Shown: positions 18,086-26,124, numbered from the stretch's first letter. The stretch is DNA of 35,505 bases from SZUA-365 sp964635845 (GCA_964635845.1 CAZWNO010000030.1:1-35505); one strand, 5' to 3'. The notes: generated from the letters alone by a model not told the origin. Program-made: numbers and translations.

Positions 18086-18242
18086 TCCGTCCCTCTCCCG
18101 ATGCGAATGATCCGTCCCTCCCCCGATGCGAATGATCCGTCCCTCTCCCGGCGCGAATGACCCGTCCCTCTCCCGGCGCGAATGATCCGTCCCTCTCCCG
18201 GTGCGAATGATCCGTCCCTCTCCCGGTGCGAATGATCCGTCC
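18086..18242. repeat. 25-bp tandem repeat, six full copies plus seven bases
   Basis: Six head-to-tail copies of a 25-bp unit occupy 18086-18235, followed by a 7-base partial copy. The unit begins TCCGTCCCTCTCCCG and ends GCGAATGA. Copies 1-2 carry AT, copies 3-4 GC and copies 5-6 GT after the CCCG, so variants come in pairs. The first copy starts on the base after the stop codon of the DUF6544-like gene, and that TGA completes a unit-like ATGA/TTGA junction. There are no spacers, so it is not a CRISPR array. Confidence 0.97.
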
Positions 18243-18272
18243 TGCCCGCCGGAGTGCCGGTTGGTGATTCCG

Positions 18273-18293
18273 GACGGCGTGCCCTGAAACAGG
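18273..18293 (+). repeat. Dispersed 21-nt intergenic repeat, copy 1
   Basis: This 21-nt string (GACGGCGTGCCCTGAAAC then AGG) occurs again as a perfect reverse complement at 22223-22243, upstream of uppS. Both copies are intergenic. A chance 21-nt match inside 35 kb is very unlikely. Confidence 0.85.
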
Positions 18294-18336
18294 ATTTCCG
18301 CATTCGCCCGCTGAAACAAAATTTCGTATTCTCCGT
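18284..18336. repeat. Degenerate 27-bp direct repeat, two copies
   Basis: CTGAAACAGGATTTCCGCAT (from 18284) and CTGAAACAAAATTTCGTAT (from 18311) start two adjacent copies, 27 bases apart, both continuing into an ATTC. The first copy overlaps the dispersed 21-nt repeat. No function is visible. Confidence 0.6.
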
Positions 18337-18356
18337 TCATTCCCCGGTATGAATCC

Positions 18357-18382
18357 GCCGAAGCCGCCGCCGCGGCTTCGGC
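18357..18382 (+). other. Perfect 11-bp GC-rich hairpin upstream of the M1 peptidase
   Basis: GCCGAAGCCGC, a CGCC loop and GCGGCTTCGGC form a perfect stem-loop 28 bases before the peptidase ATG. No T-tract follows on either strand, so it is not a typical intrinsic terminator; it may be a 5' leader structure or a transcription attenuator. Confidence 0.5.
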
Positions 18383-18410
18383 TGCCTTGTCTCACCAGCA
18401 CGAGGTCCGC

Positions 18411-20315
18411 ATGCGTCTCAACCGATACGGCATTCTTCCGATTCTCGTCTGCCTTCTTTTCTCCCACGCATTTTCCACCGGCACCGGCCTCTACATGCCG
18501 CGCGAAATCAAGCGCGCGTACGACCGCGGCACGCGATCGCTGACCGGCGCGCCCGGAGCGAAATACTGGCAGAACAGCGCGGACTATCGCATCCGCGTCC
18601 GCATCGATCCGGAAGCGCGCCTGCTGCGCGGCGACGAGACGATCTCGTACCGCAACAACAGTCCGGACACGCTCAAACGCCTCGTGCTCAAGCTGCATCA
18701 GAACATGAACCGCGCGGGCGCGGCGCGGCTCTCGCCCCTGGGCGAACGCGCGGTCACCGAGGGCATGCGCATCGGCAGCCTCACGGCCGGCGGCGTGGCG
18801 CGGAAGCTCTTTCCCGGCAGCGAGGAAGCGCGAATCGATCAGGGAAATCTGATCGTCACGCTGCCGACGCCGCTCGCACCGGGCACGTCGGTGGAACTGA
18901 CCGCGGTGTGGGACTTCACCATCCCGGTCACCACGGGCGAGGGCGGCGGAAATCCGCGCATGGGGACCTACGAGAACGGCGCGATCTTCATCGCCTACTG
19001 GTATCCCAAGCTCGCCGTGTATGATGACGTGCACGGATGGGACACGCATTCCTATGACGGCGAACACGAGTTCTATTCGGACTACGGCGATATGGACGTG
19101 GAAATCACCGCGCCGCCGCGCTACGGCGTCTGGGCGACGGGACTGCTGCAGAACGACAGCGAGGTGCTGCGCGAGCCGTATCTCGCCCGCTACCGCGCGG
19201 CCAGGAAATCGGATACCGTGGTCTGTATTGTGAGCGAGGCCGAGGCCGCCGGACAGTCGCCGTACATCGCGTCGGCGCAGGGCGGCATCTGGAAATTCCA
19301 CGCCCGGCAGGTGCCCGACTTCGCCTTCGGTCTCGCGCGCGGCTACTGCTGGGACGGCGTCGCGGCCGCAGCCGGCAGGGAACGCGTGCTCGTCGCCGCG
19401 GCCTATGATCCCGCGTCGAAATCCTTCATCTCCGCGGCGGCCGAAGCGAAGGAGACCGTGGAGATGATGAGCGCCGCGCGTCCGGGTGTCGTATTTCCCT
19501 ACCCCGCGATCACGGTGTTCAACGGCTATTACGGCATGGAATTCCCGATGATCGTCAACGACGGCGAGTTCTCGAACCGGATCCTCAACATCTATGTGCA
19601 TGCGCATGAGATCGCACATTGCTACTTCCCCTTCATGGTAGGGATCGACGAGACGCGCTATGCCTGGATGGATGAGGGCATGGCCTATTTCCTCCCGGTC
19701 GACGTGCAGAAGAAGCAGTCGAACGTGGATCACTTGATCCGCGCCGCGCGCGGCTACGAGCGCTTCGCCGGCACGGAGAAGGATTATCCGCTGCTCATTC
19801 CCGCGGTCGCCTCGGCCGGCGACGAACTGCAGGTGCTCGCGTACTTCAAGCCCGCCGTCGCGCTGAATATCCTGCGCGATGCCATGGGCGCGGAGGGATT
19901 CGACGAGGCGCTGCGCAGCTTCATCGCGCGCTGGGAAGGCCGTCATCCGCTGCCCTGGGACTTCTTCCACACAATCAACGAGGTGAGCGGGACGAACTAC
20001 GACTGGTTCTGGCGTCCCTGGTTCCTCGAAGCCGGTTGTCCCGACCTCGGCATCGCCGGAGTCAGGACGCTGGACGGAAGCACCGAGATCACCGTCACGC
20101 GGAAGGGCAGCATGCCCGTGCCCGTGCACATCGCCGTGACGTTGGCGGGCGGCGAAACGCAATCCGTGGCGGAGACCGCCGCGATCTGGAAATCCGGCGC
20201 GACTGAAACAACATTCCGCATCACGCACAGCGGCCCGGTGGCATCACTGCGGCTCGGGGACAGCTGGATCCCCGATTCCAACACATCGGACAACACATGG
20301 AAAAATGAGGGATAA
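18411..20315 (+). CDS. Exported M1-family (gluzincin) zinc metallopeptidase
   Basis: The 634-residue product starts at the ATG at 18411 (GAGGT six bases upstream) with a signal peptide (MRLNRYGILPILVCLLFSHAF). An N-terminal beta-saddle domain covers roughly residues 50-260. The catalytic domain has the zinc site HEIAH (H399, E400, H403) with the third ligand E422 in WMDEG, exactly the HEXXH-x18-E gluzincin spacing. Upstream, the usual GAMEN exopeptidase motif is replaced by GMEFP, a form seen in M1-like peptidases of this bacterial group. It probably degrades peptides in the periplasm or at the surface. Its stop lies five bases before the start of the DUF2807-type lipoprotein gene, so the two form an operon. 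Confidence 0.92.
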   Translation: MRLNRYGILPILVCLLFSHAFSTGTGLYMPREIKRAYDRGTRSLTGAPGAKYWQNSADYRIRVRIDPEARLLRGDETISYRNNSPDTLKRLVLKLHQNMNRAGAARLSPLGERAVTEGMRIGSLTAGGVARKLFPGSEEARIDQGNLIVTLPTPLAPGTSVELTAVWDFTIPVTTGEGGGNPRMGTYENGAIFIAYWYPKLAVYDDVHGWDTHSYDGEHEFYSDYGDMDVEITAPPRYGVWATGLLQNDSEVLREPYLARYRAARKSDTVVCIVSEAEAAGQSPYIASAQGGIWKFHARQVPDFAFGLARGYCWDGVAAAAGRERVLVAAAYDPASKSFISAAAEAKETVEMMSAARPGVVFPYPAITVFNGYYGMEFPMIVNDGEFSNRILNIYVHAHEIAHCYFPFMVGIDETRYAWMDEGMAYFLPVDVQKKQSNVDHLIRAARGYERFAGTEKDYPLLIPAVASAGDELQVLAYFKPAVALNILRDAMGAEGFDEALRSFIARWEGRHPLPWDFFHTINEVSGTNYDWFWRPWFLEAGCPDLGIAGVRTLDGSTEITVTRKGSMPVPVHIAVTLAGGETQSVAETAAIWKSGATETTFRITHSGPVASLRLGDSWIPDSNTSDNTWKNEG

Positions 20316-20319
20316 TACA

Positions 20320-21123
20320 ATGCAGACCATAGGAAAATACCTGCTCCTGCTCATGTTCGCCACGGCAGCCGCGGGATGCAACGCGACCGAAGACGGCATC
20401 GTCTGGTTGGGCGACGGCATGGACGGTTCCGGAACCGAGGGGAGCGATGTGCGCAGCCTCCCGTCGATCACCGGCGTCAAACTGTCGACCATCGGCGTGC
20501 TGACGATCGAGATCGGTGACAGGAGCGAACTGCGCATCGAGGCCGACGACAATCTCCTGCAATATTTCGTGAGCGAGGTCGACGACGGCATTCTCACGAT
20601 CAAGACCGAAAACGGGATCGGGCTCCGTACGCATATGCCCGTCAGATATACGCTCACCGTGCCCGCTCTCTCCAGCCTGCGGACGACGAGCAGCGGCGAC
20701 ATCTTCGCGCCCATCCTGAGCGGGGAACATTTCCATGCCTCGTGCAGCAGTTCCGGGGACATCCGCATCAAGGGCATCAAGGCACGGGAGATCGATCTGA
20801 GCAGCAGCAGCTCGGGGGATCTGCGCATCGGCGGTGTCAAGACACAGCACCTGGAGGTGAAGCTGAGCAGTTCGGGAGACTGCCGCATCAACGACGGGCA
20901 CGCACAGCGTCTCGAGGTTTCGCTCAGCAGCAGCGGCGATTTCGACGCTTCGGAGGTGGAAACCCGGGAGGCGGTCGTGCGGACGAGCAGCAGCGGCGAC
21001 GCGCGCGTCTGGGTCACCGAACGCCTGCGCGCATCGAGCAGCAGCAGCGGCGACATCCTGTACCGGGGCGACCCGCGCGTCGAGGCACGCGAGAGCAGCT
21101 CGGGGGACATCAGGAAATTGTGA
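20320..21123 (+). CDS. DUF2807-type head-GIN lipoprotein with eight SSSGD repeats
   Basis: I choose the ATG at 20320, eight bases after GAGGGA, over an ATG at 20305 that overlaps the previous gene. The 267-residue product has a hydrophobic leader ending TAAAGC, a plausible though not canonical lipobox. The head region (about residues 40-110) fits the putative auto-transporter adhesin head-GIN domain (DUF2807): GVKLSTIGVLTIEIGD, LRIEADDNLLQYFVSEVDDGILTIK. From about 120 on, a short motif (S/T)SSGD recurs eight times every ~20 residues, as expected for rungs of a beta-helix, up to the C terminus (SSGDIRKL). It likely sits in the outer membrane. Its function is unknown in this family; it is coupled to the M1 peptidase upstream. 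Confidence 0.88.
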   Translation: MQTIGKYLLLLMFATAAAGCNATEDGIVWLGDGMDGSGTEGSDVRSLPSITGVKLSTIGVLTIEIGDRSELRIEADDNLLQYFVSEVDDGILTIKTENGIGLRTHMPVRYTLTVPALSSLRTTSSGDIFAPILSGEHFHASCSSSGDIRIKGIKAREIDLSSSSSGDLRIGGVKTQHLEVKLSSSGDCRINDGHAQRLEVSLSSSGDFDASEVETREAVVRTSSSGDARVWVTERLRASSSSSGDILYRGDPRVEARESSSGDIRKL

Positions 21124-21146
21124 TTCGCCGGGATCCCCGCGTTTCC

Positions 21147-21176
21147 TTGACTTTTCAACCGATACCGACGTATATT
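21147..21176 (+). promoter_or_regulatory. sigma70 promoter of the tRNA-Phe gene
   Basis: TTGACT (21147-21152), 18 bases, TATATT (21171-21176). This predicts initiation near 21183, nine bases before the mature tRNA 5' end. Confidence 0.75.
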
Positions 21177-21191
21177 TAAAACTCTATCATT

Positions 21192-21264
21192 GGACAGGTA
21201 GCTCAGTTGGTAGAGCAATGGACTGAAAATCCATGTGTCGGCGGTTCAATTCCGTCCCTGTCCA
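21192..21264 (+). tRNA. tRNA-Phe (GAA anticodon)
   Basis: A complete 73-nt cloverleaf is visible: acceptor GGACAGG pairs with CCTGTCC, the D arm is GCTC-AGTTGGTA-GAGC, the anticodon stem ATGGA/TCCAT encloses CTGAAAA with anticodon GAA, and the T arm is GGCGG-TTCAATT-CCGTC. The discriminator base is A; the 3' CCA is not encoded (the sequence continues CGA), so it must be added after transcription. A promoter and an intrinsic terminator flank it, so it is a single-gene transcript. Confidence 0.98.
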
Positions 21265-21266
21265 CG

Positions 21267-21298
21267 ACGGGCGGCCAGCAGGCTGCCCGTTTTGTTTT
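21267..21298 (+). terminator. Intrinsic terminator of tRNA-Phe
   Basis: ACGGGCGGCC-AGCA-GGCTGCCCGT forms a 10-bp stem (one G-T pair) followed by TTTTGTTTT. It begins two bases after the mature tRNA end. Confidence 0.92.
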
Positions 21299-21403
21299 GC
21301 GCAGGTCACGCACGGACCCGCGACGCGGCATTGACCTGCGATTGCCTCCGGGCCTTCGTATATTTTCGTTTCGAATCACGCGGCACATCGAGGAGCAGAA
21401 CGC

Positions 21404-22186
21404 ATGAGACCGTACGTCGTCGCCGGAAACTGGAAGATGAACATGAACGCGGAACAGGGCCGCGCGCTCGCCGCGGCGGTCCGCGAGGCGCTCGCCGCGA
21501 TGCCTGAGACGGACAGTGTACGGACAGTGCTCTGTCCTGCATTCACCGCGCTGGCCGCGGTCCGCGAGGCGCTCGGTTCCAGCGACATCGGGCTTGGCGC
21601 GCAGAACATGTATCCGGAAGACAGCGGCGCCTTCACCGGCGAAGTCTCGGGCGCGATGCTTTCATCCGCCGGCTGCACCCATGTCATCCTCGGGCACTCC
21701 GAGCGGCGCCAGTACTTCCATGAAAGCGACGAGTTCATCAACGCCAAGCTGCACAAGGCCCTGGCGTACGGACTGACTCCCATCGTCTGTGTCGGCGAGA
21801 CGCTCGAGCAGCGCGAGAGCGGTGTCACCGAACGCGTGATCGAAACACAGGTCCACGGCGTATTGGGCGGTGTGACGGCGGAACAGATGCGCGGCGTCAT
21901 GCTCGCATACGAACCCGTATGGGCCATCGGTACCGGCCGCACGGCGACCCCGCAGCAGGCGCAGGATGTCCACCGCTTCATCCGCGAGCTGCTCGTCCCG
22001 ATGTTCGGCGAACGCGTGGCTGGTGAAGTCGTGATCCAATACGGCGGATCGGTGAAAGCGGAGAATGCGGAGGAGCTGTTCGCGCAGCCGGATGTGGATG
22101 GTGGTCTGATCGGCGGCGCCAGCCTCAAAGCGGAGCAGTTTGTCGCGATCGTCCGCGTCGCGGCCGTTCAGGACCGCCGATCCTGA
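21404..22186 (+). CDS. tpiA: Triosephosphate isomerase
   Basis: The 260-residue enzyme interconverts glyceraldehyde-3-phosphate and dihydroxyacetone phosphate in glycolysis and gluconeogenesis. It starts at the ATG nine bases after GAGGAG. Catalytic residues are all present: K11 in GNWKMN, H98 in ILGHSERR and E170 in AYEPVWAIGTG; the phosphate loops QYGGSV and DGGLIGGASL are also there. Length is usual for the family. A TATATT (21359-21364) precedes the gene, but TTGACC lies 22 bases upstream of it, too far for a standard promoter. The gene is alone between the tRNA terminator and the uppS promoter. It should be cytoplasmic and form a dimer. Confidence 0.98.
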   Translation: MRPYVVAGNWKMNMNAEQGRALAAAVREALAAMPETDSVRTVLCPAFTALAAVREALGSSDIGLGAQNMYPEDSGAFTGEVSGAMLSSAGCTHVILGHSERRQYFHESDEFINAKLHKALAYGLTPIVCVGETLEQRESGVTERVIETQVHGVLGGVTAEQMRGVMLAYEPVWAIGTGRTATPQQAQDVHRFIRELLVPMFGERVAGEVVIQYGGSVKAENAEELFAQPDVDGGLIGGASLKAEQFVAIVRVAAVQDRRS

Positions 22187-22193
22187 CATTCTC

Positions 22194-22226
22194 CAGTAAC
22201 CCGTTGAAATACAATACGGTTACCTG
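22194..22226 (+). other. Hairpin after tpiA
   Basis: CAGTAACCCGT and ACGGTTACCTG pair around TGAAATACAAT, with one bulged C on each side. It starts eight bases after the tpiA stop but lacks a T-tract, so it may stabilise the mRNA end or act as a weak terminator. Confidence 0.4.
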
Positions 22227-22243
22227 TTTCAGGGCACGCCGTC
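22223..22243 (-). repeat. Dispersed 21-nt intergenic repeat, copy 2 (inverted)
   Basis: Perfect reverse complement of 18273-18293 (here CCTGTTTCAGGGCACGCC then GTC). It touches the tpiA hairpin on its left and ends five bases before the -35 of the uppS promoter. Confidence 0.85.
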
Positions 22244-22248
22244 TCACC

Positions 22249-22277
22249 TTGACTTTGGAGCGGCAAAGTTCTACTTT
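22249..22277 (+). promoter_or_regulatory. Putative sigma70 promoter of the uppS-lpxD envelope operon
   Basis: TTGACT (22249-22254), 17 bases, TACTTT (22272-22277), about 35 bases before the uppS start codon. The dispersed 21-nt repeat lies immediately upstream. Confidence 0.55.
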
Positions 22278-22317
22278 ATATGATGTTTGTTCGTAAAGTG
22301 AATTGGCGAGGTGCGTT

Positions 22318-23154
22318 TTGGCATTGAATTCGAGCAAAACATCGGACGCGAACGCTGAACTTGACGCGCTTGCCGCCGGTGGTCCCATTCCCAACCATAT
22401 CGCGATCATTATGGACGGGAACGGACGATGGGCCAAATCGCGCGGGAAGCACAGGGCATCAGGCCACCGCGAGGGTGTGCGCTCGGTCAAGGTGATCGTC
22501 GAAGCGTGCGCGCGCGTCGGTGTCAAGTATCTCACCCTGTACACGTTTTCCACCGAGAACTGGAAACGGCCGAAGGACGAGGTGTCCACGCTCATGCGGC
22601 TCCTCGTATCGTCGCTTCGTTCCGAACTCGACAATCTGCATGAGAACAACGTCCGCTTCATGACCATGGGGGAACTGACCCGCCTGCCCGCGGACGCGCA
22701 GAAAGAGGTCACACGAGCCGTGGAGAAAACCGCGCGCAATACGGGACTGACGCTGAACCTCGCGCTCAGCTACAGCGGCCGCTGGGATATCGTCCGTGCG
22801 ATGAAGAAAATCGCGATGGATGCCCGCAGCGGACGGATCTCACCCGAAGACGTCGACGAACGGCTGATCTCCTCCATCCTTTCCACCTCGCATCTGCCGG
22901 ATCCCGATCTGCTGATCCGCACCAGCGGAGAGCTGCGCCTGAGCAACTTTCTGTTATGGGAACTCGCATACACCGAACTCTACATAAGCGAACGCTACTG
23001 GCCGGATTTCCGCACGCATGAACTTTGCGAGGCAATTCGCTCCTTCCAGGGACGAGAACGTCGTTTCGGCCAGGTCAGCGAGCAGCTCAAGGAGAGCCAG
23101 GGCCTCCGCGCTTCGACAAAAGAAGAACTCATTAATGCAATTTCGAGTCTCTAA
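22318..23154 (+). CDS. uppS: Undecaprenyl diphosphate synthase (cis-prenyltransferase)
   Basis: The enzyme condenses isopentenyl diphosphate units onto farnesyl diphosphate to make the C55 lipid carrier used for peptidoglycan and O-antigen. I place the start at TTG 22318, six bases after GAGG of GGCGAGGTG; 278 residues. The family signature IAIIMDGNGRWAKSRG has the catalytic Asp at D33; YTFSTENWKRP and the C-terminal RTSGELRLSNFLLWELAYTE with YWPDF are intact. It is the first gene of the operon uppS-bamA-skp-skp-lpxD, and its last 20 bases overlap the bamA start. The TTG start may limit translation. Confidence 0.97.
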   Translation: MALNSSKTSDANAELDALAAGGPIPNHIAIIMDGNGRWAKSRGKHRASGHREGVRSVKVIVEACARVGVKYLTLYTFSTENWKRPKDEVSTLMRLLVSSLRSELDNLHENNVRFMTMGELTRLPADAQKEVTRAVEKTARNTGLTLNLALSYSGRWDIVRAMKKIAMDARSGRISPEDVDERLISSILSTSHLPDPDLLIRTSGELRLSNFLLWELAYTELYISERYWPDFRTHELCEAIRSFQGRERRFGQVSEQLKESQGLRASTKEELINAISSL

Positions 23155-25513
23155 TCTCCGTCTCCTCCTGGCACTGCTTCTGCTCTGCGTCACGGGGAGC
23201 GCCGTCGCACAAACGCTCCCCTCGCAGAAAAGCTACAAGATTCTCGGGATCTCGGTGGAGGGGAACGTCACGTCGGATGCATCCGCGATCATACTGACTT
23301 CAGGTATCCGCGACGGGGACGATCTCGTCGTCCCGGGCGACGCCACGCAGAAAGCGGTGTCCAAGCTCTGGAGCCTGCGCCTGTTTTCGGATGTCCAGAT
23401 CCTTATAGACCGGCAGGTCGGGGATGGGATCTTCCTCAAGATAAAGGTCGTCGAGTATCCGCGTCTCGAGCGCCTGGTCATCAACGGCAACGACGAATTC
23501 AGCACCGAGGATATCGAGGGAAAGATCGGCATGATCAAGGGACAGATCCTGCGTCCCACCGACTTCAACCGGATCCGGCGCAAGCTGCTCAAATCCTACG
23601 AGGAGGAGGGCTACATGCTCGCGACCGTGGAGCTCGTGCCTGCTGTCGTGAATCCGCGGGATAACCGTGCCGAGCTTTCCGTGAACATCGTGGAGGGTCC
23701 CGAAGTCGGCATCGAGCAGATCAGTTTCAGCGGCAACGAGGCATTCGACGACGACGACCTGCGCGGCGCCATGGATGAGACCTCGCAGCGGAGCTGGTGG
23801 AAATTCTGGTCCGGTGCCAAGTTCGACCAGATCAATTACGAGAAGGACAAGAAGCTCATCATCAAGCAGTACCGCGAAGAGGGGTATCTCGACGCGACGA
23901 TCGTGAAGGATTCGATCTGGTACAGCGACGACCGGCGTGACATGTACATCGACATCGCGATCGATGAAGGCCGTCGCAGCTACATCCGCAACATCACGTG
24001 GAAAGGAAATACGGTCTATCCCGATTCCCTGCTTTCCCTGCGCCTCGGTTTCCAGCAGGGGGACGTGTTCAACGAATCCCGTTTCGAGGAGAACCTCCGC
24101 GGGAACCAGGATCAGACCGACGTCGCCTCGCTGTATCTCGACAACGGATTCCTCCGCTTCTTCGCGAATGACGAGCGCACACGCGTCGCGCCCGACTCGG
24201 TCGACGTCACGATCTCGGTGCAGGAGAACAACAAATCCCGCATCGGTCATGTGATCATCCGGGGCAACAACAAGACACACGACAAGGTCATCCGCCGCGT
24301 GCTGTACACCTGGCCCGGCGATTTCTTCAGCCGCGCCGCGATCATCCGCAGCATCCGCGAGCTGGCGACGCTGAACTACTTCAATCCCGAAACGATCCGT
24401 CCCGAGCCGGCGATGGTCAACGACTCCACGGTCGACATTATTTACAATGTCGAGGAGCGTTCCAGCGACACCTTCAACGCATCGGTCGGGTACAGCGGCA
24501 CCTTCGGCGCCACCGGCGCGTTCGGACTGACATTCAATAATTTCAACATCGCCGAGCCCTTCCGCGGCGGCGCCGGACAGGTCCTGAATTTCAGCTGGCA
24601 GTTCGGCGAGGCATCGCGTTTCCGGATCTTCTCGCTCTCGTTCACCGAGCCCTGGTTCATGGACACGCCGACGTCGGTCGGCTTCTCGCTGTACGACGAG
24701 CGCCAGCAGTACGCATTCGACATGCGCCGCACGGGCGCCTCGGTCAACCTCGGCCGCCGCTTCCGCTGGCCTGACGATTTCGCGCGCGGGGACTGGTTCC
24801 TCCGCTTCCAGGAACTCGACGTGAAGGACGGCGGCAGCTTCTACGCCACGGGCGAGTACACCCAGGTAAGCTTCACCCAGGTGCTCTCGCGCAACTCGCT
24901 CGACAGCCCGATCTTCCCCAGCGCCGGTTCCCGCGTCGCGCTCACGACGGAAATCAGCGGCGGCTTCCTCCCCGGTTCGGTCGATTACCACAAGCATCAG
25001 CTCGAACTGAAATGGTTCACGCCGCTGATGAAGATCGGCGATCAGAACCGCCTGACGCTGTACACCGGCACGGAGTACGGCCTGGTGAAGGGATTCGGCT
25101 CCGATTCGTACATTCCGCCGATCGAGTATTTCTTCATGGGCGGAAACGGACTGCAGTATCAGACCATGCCGCTGCGCGGGTACGAGGATCGCAGCATCGG
25201 TCCCCTGGTATCCGGAGAAATCACCGGCGGCACCATTTACGCGCATTACGTGGCGGAGCTGCGCTTCGCGCTGACGCTCAATCCCATGCCGCTGTATCTC
25301 CTCGGCTTCGTGGAAGCCGGAAACGTGTGGCTGGACGAGCGTTTCTTCGACCCGTTCGATCTCAAGCGCAGCGCCGGACTCGGCGCGCGTCTGCTCATCC
25401 AGGGCGTCGGACTGATCGGTTTCGACTACGGCTACGGCTTCGACGACGTCGAACCGAAGGACGGCGAGCCCGACGGCTGGCATTTTCATTTCCAATTCGG
25501 CCGCGGTTTTTAA
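23135..25513 (+). CDS. bamA: Outer-membrane protein assembly factor BamA
   Basis: BamA inserts beta-barrel proteins into the outer membrane. The ATG at 23135, inside the end of uppS, gives a good signal peptide (MQFRVSNLRLLLALLLLCVTG, ending AVAQ) and 792 residues; an earlier in-frame start would not. Five POTRA domains cover about residues 30-425, each opening with an I..I.f.GN motif (ISVEGNVTS, LVINGNDEF, ISFSGNEAF, ITWKGNTVY, VIIRGNNKT). The C-terminal Omp85 barrel runs to the end, with the loop-6 motif here as PLRGYEDRS and a last strand WHFHFQFGRGF ending in Phe, the usual beta-signal. Length and order fit the family. Two Skp-type chaperone genes follow. Confidence 0.97.
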   Translation: MQFRVSNLRLLLALLLLCVTGSAVAQTLPSQKSYKILGISVEGNVTSDASAIILTSGIRDGDDLVVPGDATQKAVSKLWSLRLFSDVQILIDRQVGDGIFLKIKVVEYPRLERLVINGNDEFSTEDIEGKIGMIKGQILRPTDFNRIRRKLLKSYEEEGYMLATVELVPAVVNPRDNRAELSVNIVEGPEVGIEQISFSGNEAFDDDDLRGAMDETSQRSWWKFWSGAKFDQINYEKDKKLIIKQYREEGYLDATIVKDSIWYSDDRRDMYIDIAIDEGRRSYIRNITWKGNTVYPDSLLSLRLGFQQGDVFNESRFEENLRGNQDQTDVASLYLDNGFLRFFANDERTRVAPDSVDVTISVQENNKSRIGHVIIRGNNKTHDKVIRRVLYTWPGDFFSRAAIIRSIRELATLNYFNPETIRPEPAMVNDSTVDIIYNVEERSSDTFNASVGYSGTFGATGAFGLTFNNFNIAEPFRGGAGQVLNFSWQFGEASRFRIFSLSFTEPWFMDTPTSVGFSLYDERQQYAFDMRRTGASVNLGRRFRWPDDFARGDWFLRFQELDVKDGGSFYATGEYTQVSFTQVLSRNSLDSPIFPSAGSRVALTTEISGGFLPGSVDYHKHQLELKWFTPLMKIGDQNRLTLYTGTEYGLVKGFGSDSYIPPIEYFFMGGNGLQYQTMPLRGYEDRSIGPLVSGEITGGTIYAHYVAELRFALTLNPMPLYLLGFVEAGNVWLDERFFDPFDLKRSAGLGARLLIQGVGLIGFDYGYGFDDVEPKDGEPDGWHFHFQFGRGF

Positions 25514-25571
25514 TATCTTTGTCTGATATCGACAAATCCATTCAACGTATTCATAGTACCCCGAGGATAAC

Positions 25572-26105
25572 GTGAAACGCATCTCTCTTCTGTTCCTTTT
25601 CATCGGCATCATGGCATTCGCAGCGACAGCCGGCGCACAGACCCTGAAAATCGGTTATGTGGATTCCCAGAAAATCTTCGAAGGATTGCCCGAGGCGCAG
25701 GAAGTCCAGAAGCAGCTCGATTCGAAGCTTGCGGTCTGGCAGGACAGTCTCGACGTCATGGCCAAGAACTACATGGCCGAAGTCGAAGCATACCAGGCGC
25801 AGCAGGGCATGATGTCGGAGTCCGTCAAGCAGGAGAAGCAGGAGGCGCTGATGCGCCTGCAGCAGGAAGTGACCGACTACCGCACCCGCAAATTCGGCCA
25901 GTCCGGAGAAGCCGCGCGCCTGCGCCAGTCCATGCTCCAGCCGCTGCAGAACAAGGTGCTCGCGGCGATCGAGGAAGTTGCCAAGGAAGAGAAGCTCAAT
26001 TTCGTGTTTGACAAGATCGAGGACGCGGCCCTGCTTCTCTATGCCGAGTCCAAATTCGACTACACGTTCAAGGTCCTGGACAATCTGAAACGAGGTTCCC
26101 GCTAA
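25572..26105 (+). CDS. OmpH/Skp-family periplasmic chaperone (first copy)
   Basis: The 177-residue product starts at GTG 25572 with CGAGGA upstream and has a signal peptide (MKRISLLFLFIGIMAFAATAGAQ). The mature protein opens with the family signature LKIGYVDSQKIFEGLPEAQEV, followed by long charged helices (about residues 45-115) that form the tentacles, then a small beta/alpha end (LNFVFDKIEDAALLLYAES). Skp holds unfolded outer-membrane proteins in the periplasm and hands them to BamA, the gene just upstream. A 6-bp inverted repeat (TTTGTC/GACAAA, 25518-25536) lies in the 58-base gap after bamA. A paralogue follows directly. Confidence 0.95.
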   Translation: MKRISLLFLFIGIMAFAATAGAQTLKIGYVDSQKIFEGLPEAQEVQKQLDSKLAVWQDSLDVMAKNYMAEVEAYQAQQGMMSESVKQEKQEALMRLQQEVTDYRTRKFGQSGEAARLRQSMLQPLQNKVLAAIEEVAKEEKLNFVFDKIEDAALLLYAESKFDYTFKVLDNLKRGSR

Positions 26106-26124
26106 TAGCTGTATCGAGGTACGC

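Noticed and set aside
18086..18242. CRISPR array
   Set aside because: The 25-bp units are directly adjacent with no spacers, and no cas genes are present.
17117..20228. Two long minus-strand frames (17117-18340 and 17886-20228) running through the tandem repeat
   Set aside because: They are antisense to well-supported genes; the repeat happens to be open on the minus strand and joins shadow frames.
21192..21300. tRNA-Phe as an integration site for a mobile element
   Set aside because: No integrase, no duplicate of the tRNA 3' end nearby, and the genes downstream are housekeeping.
21331..21364. Promoter TTGACC/TATATT for tpiA
   Set aside because: The 22-base spacing is outside the usual range, so I did not call it, though the TATATT may be a real -10.
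23300..25612. 770-codon minus-strand frame opposite bamA
   Set aside because: Antisense shadow of a clear BamA gene in GC-rich DNA; composition is unlike a real protein.
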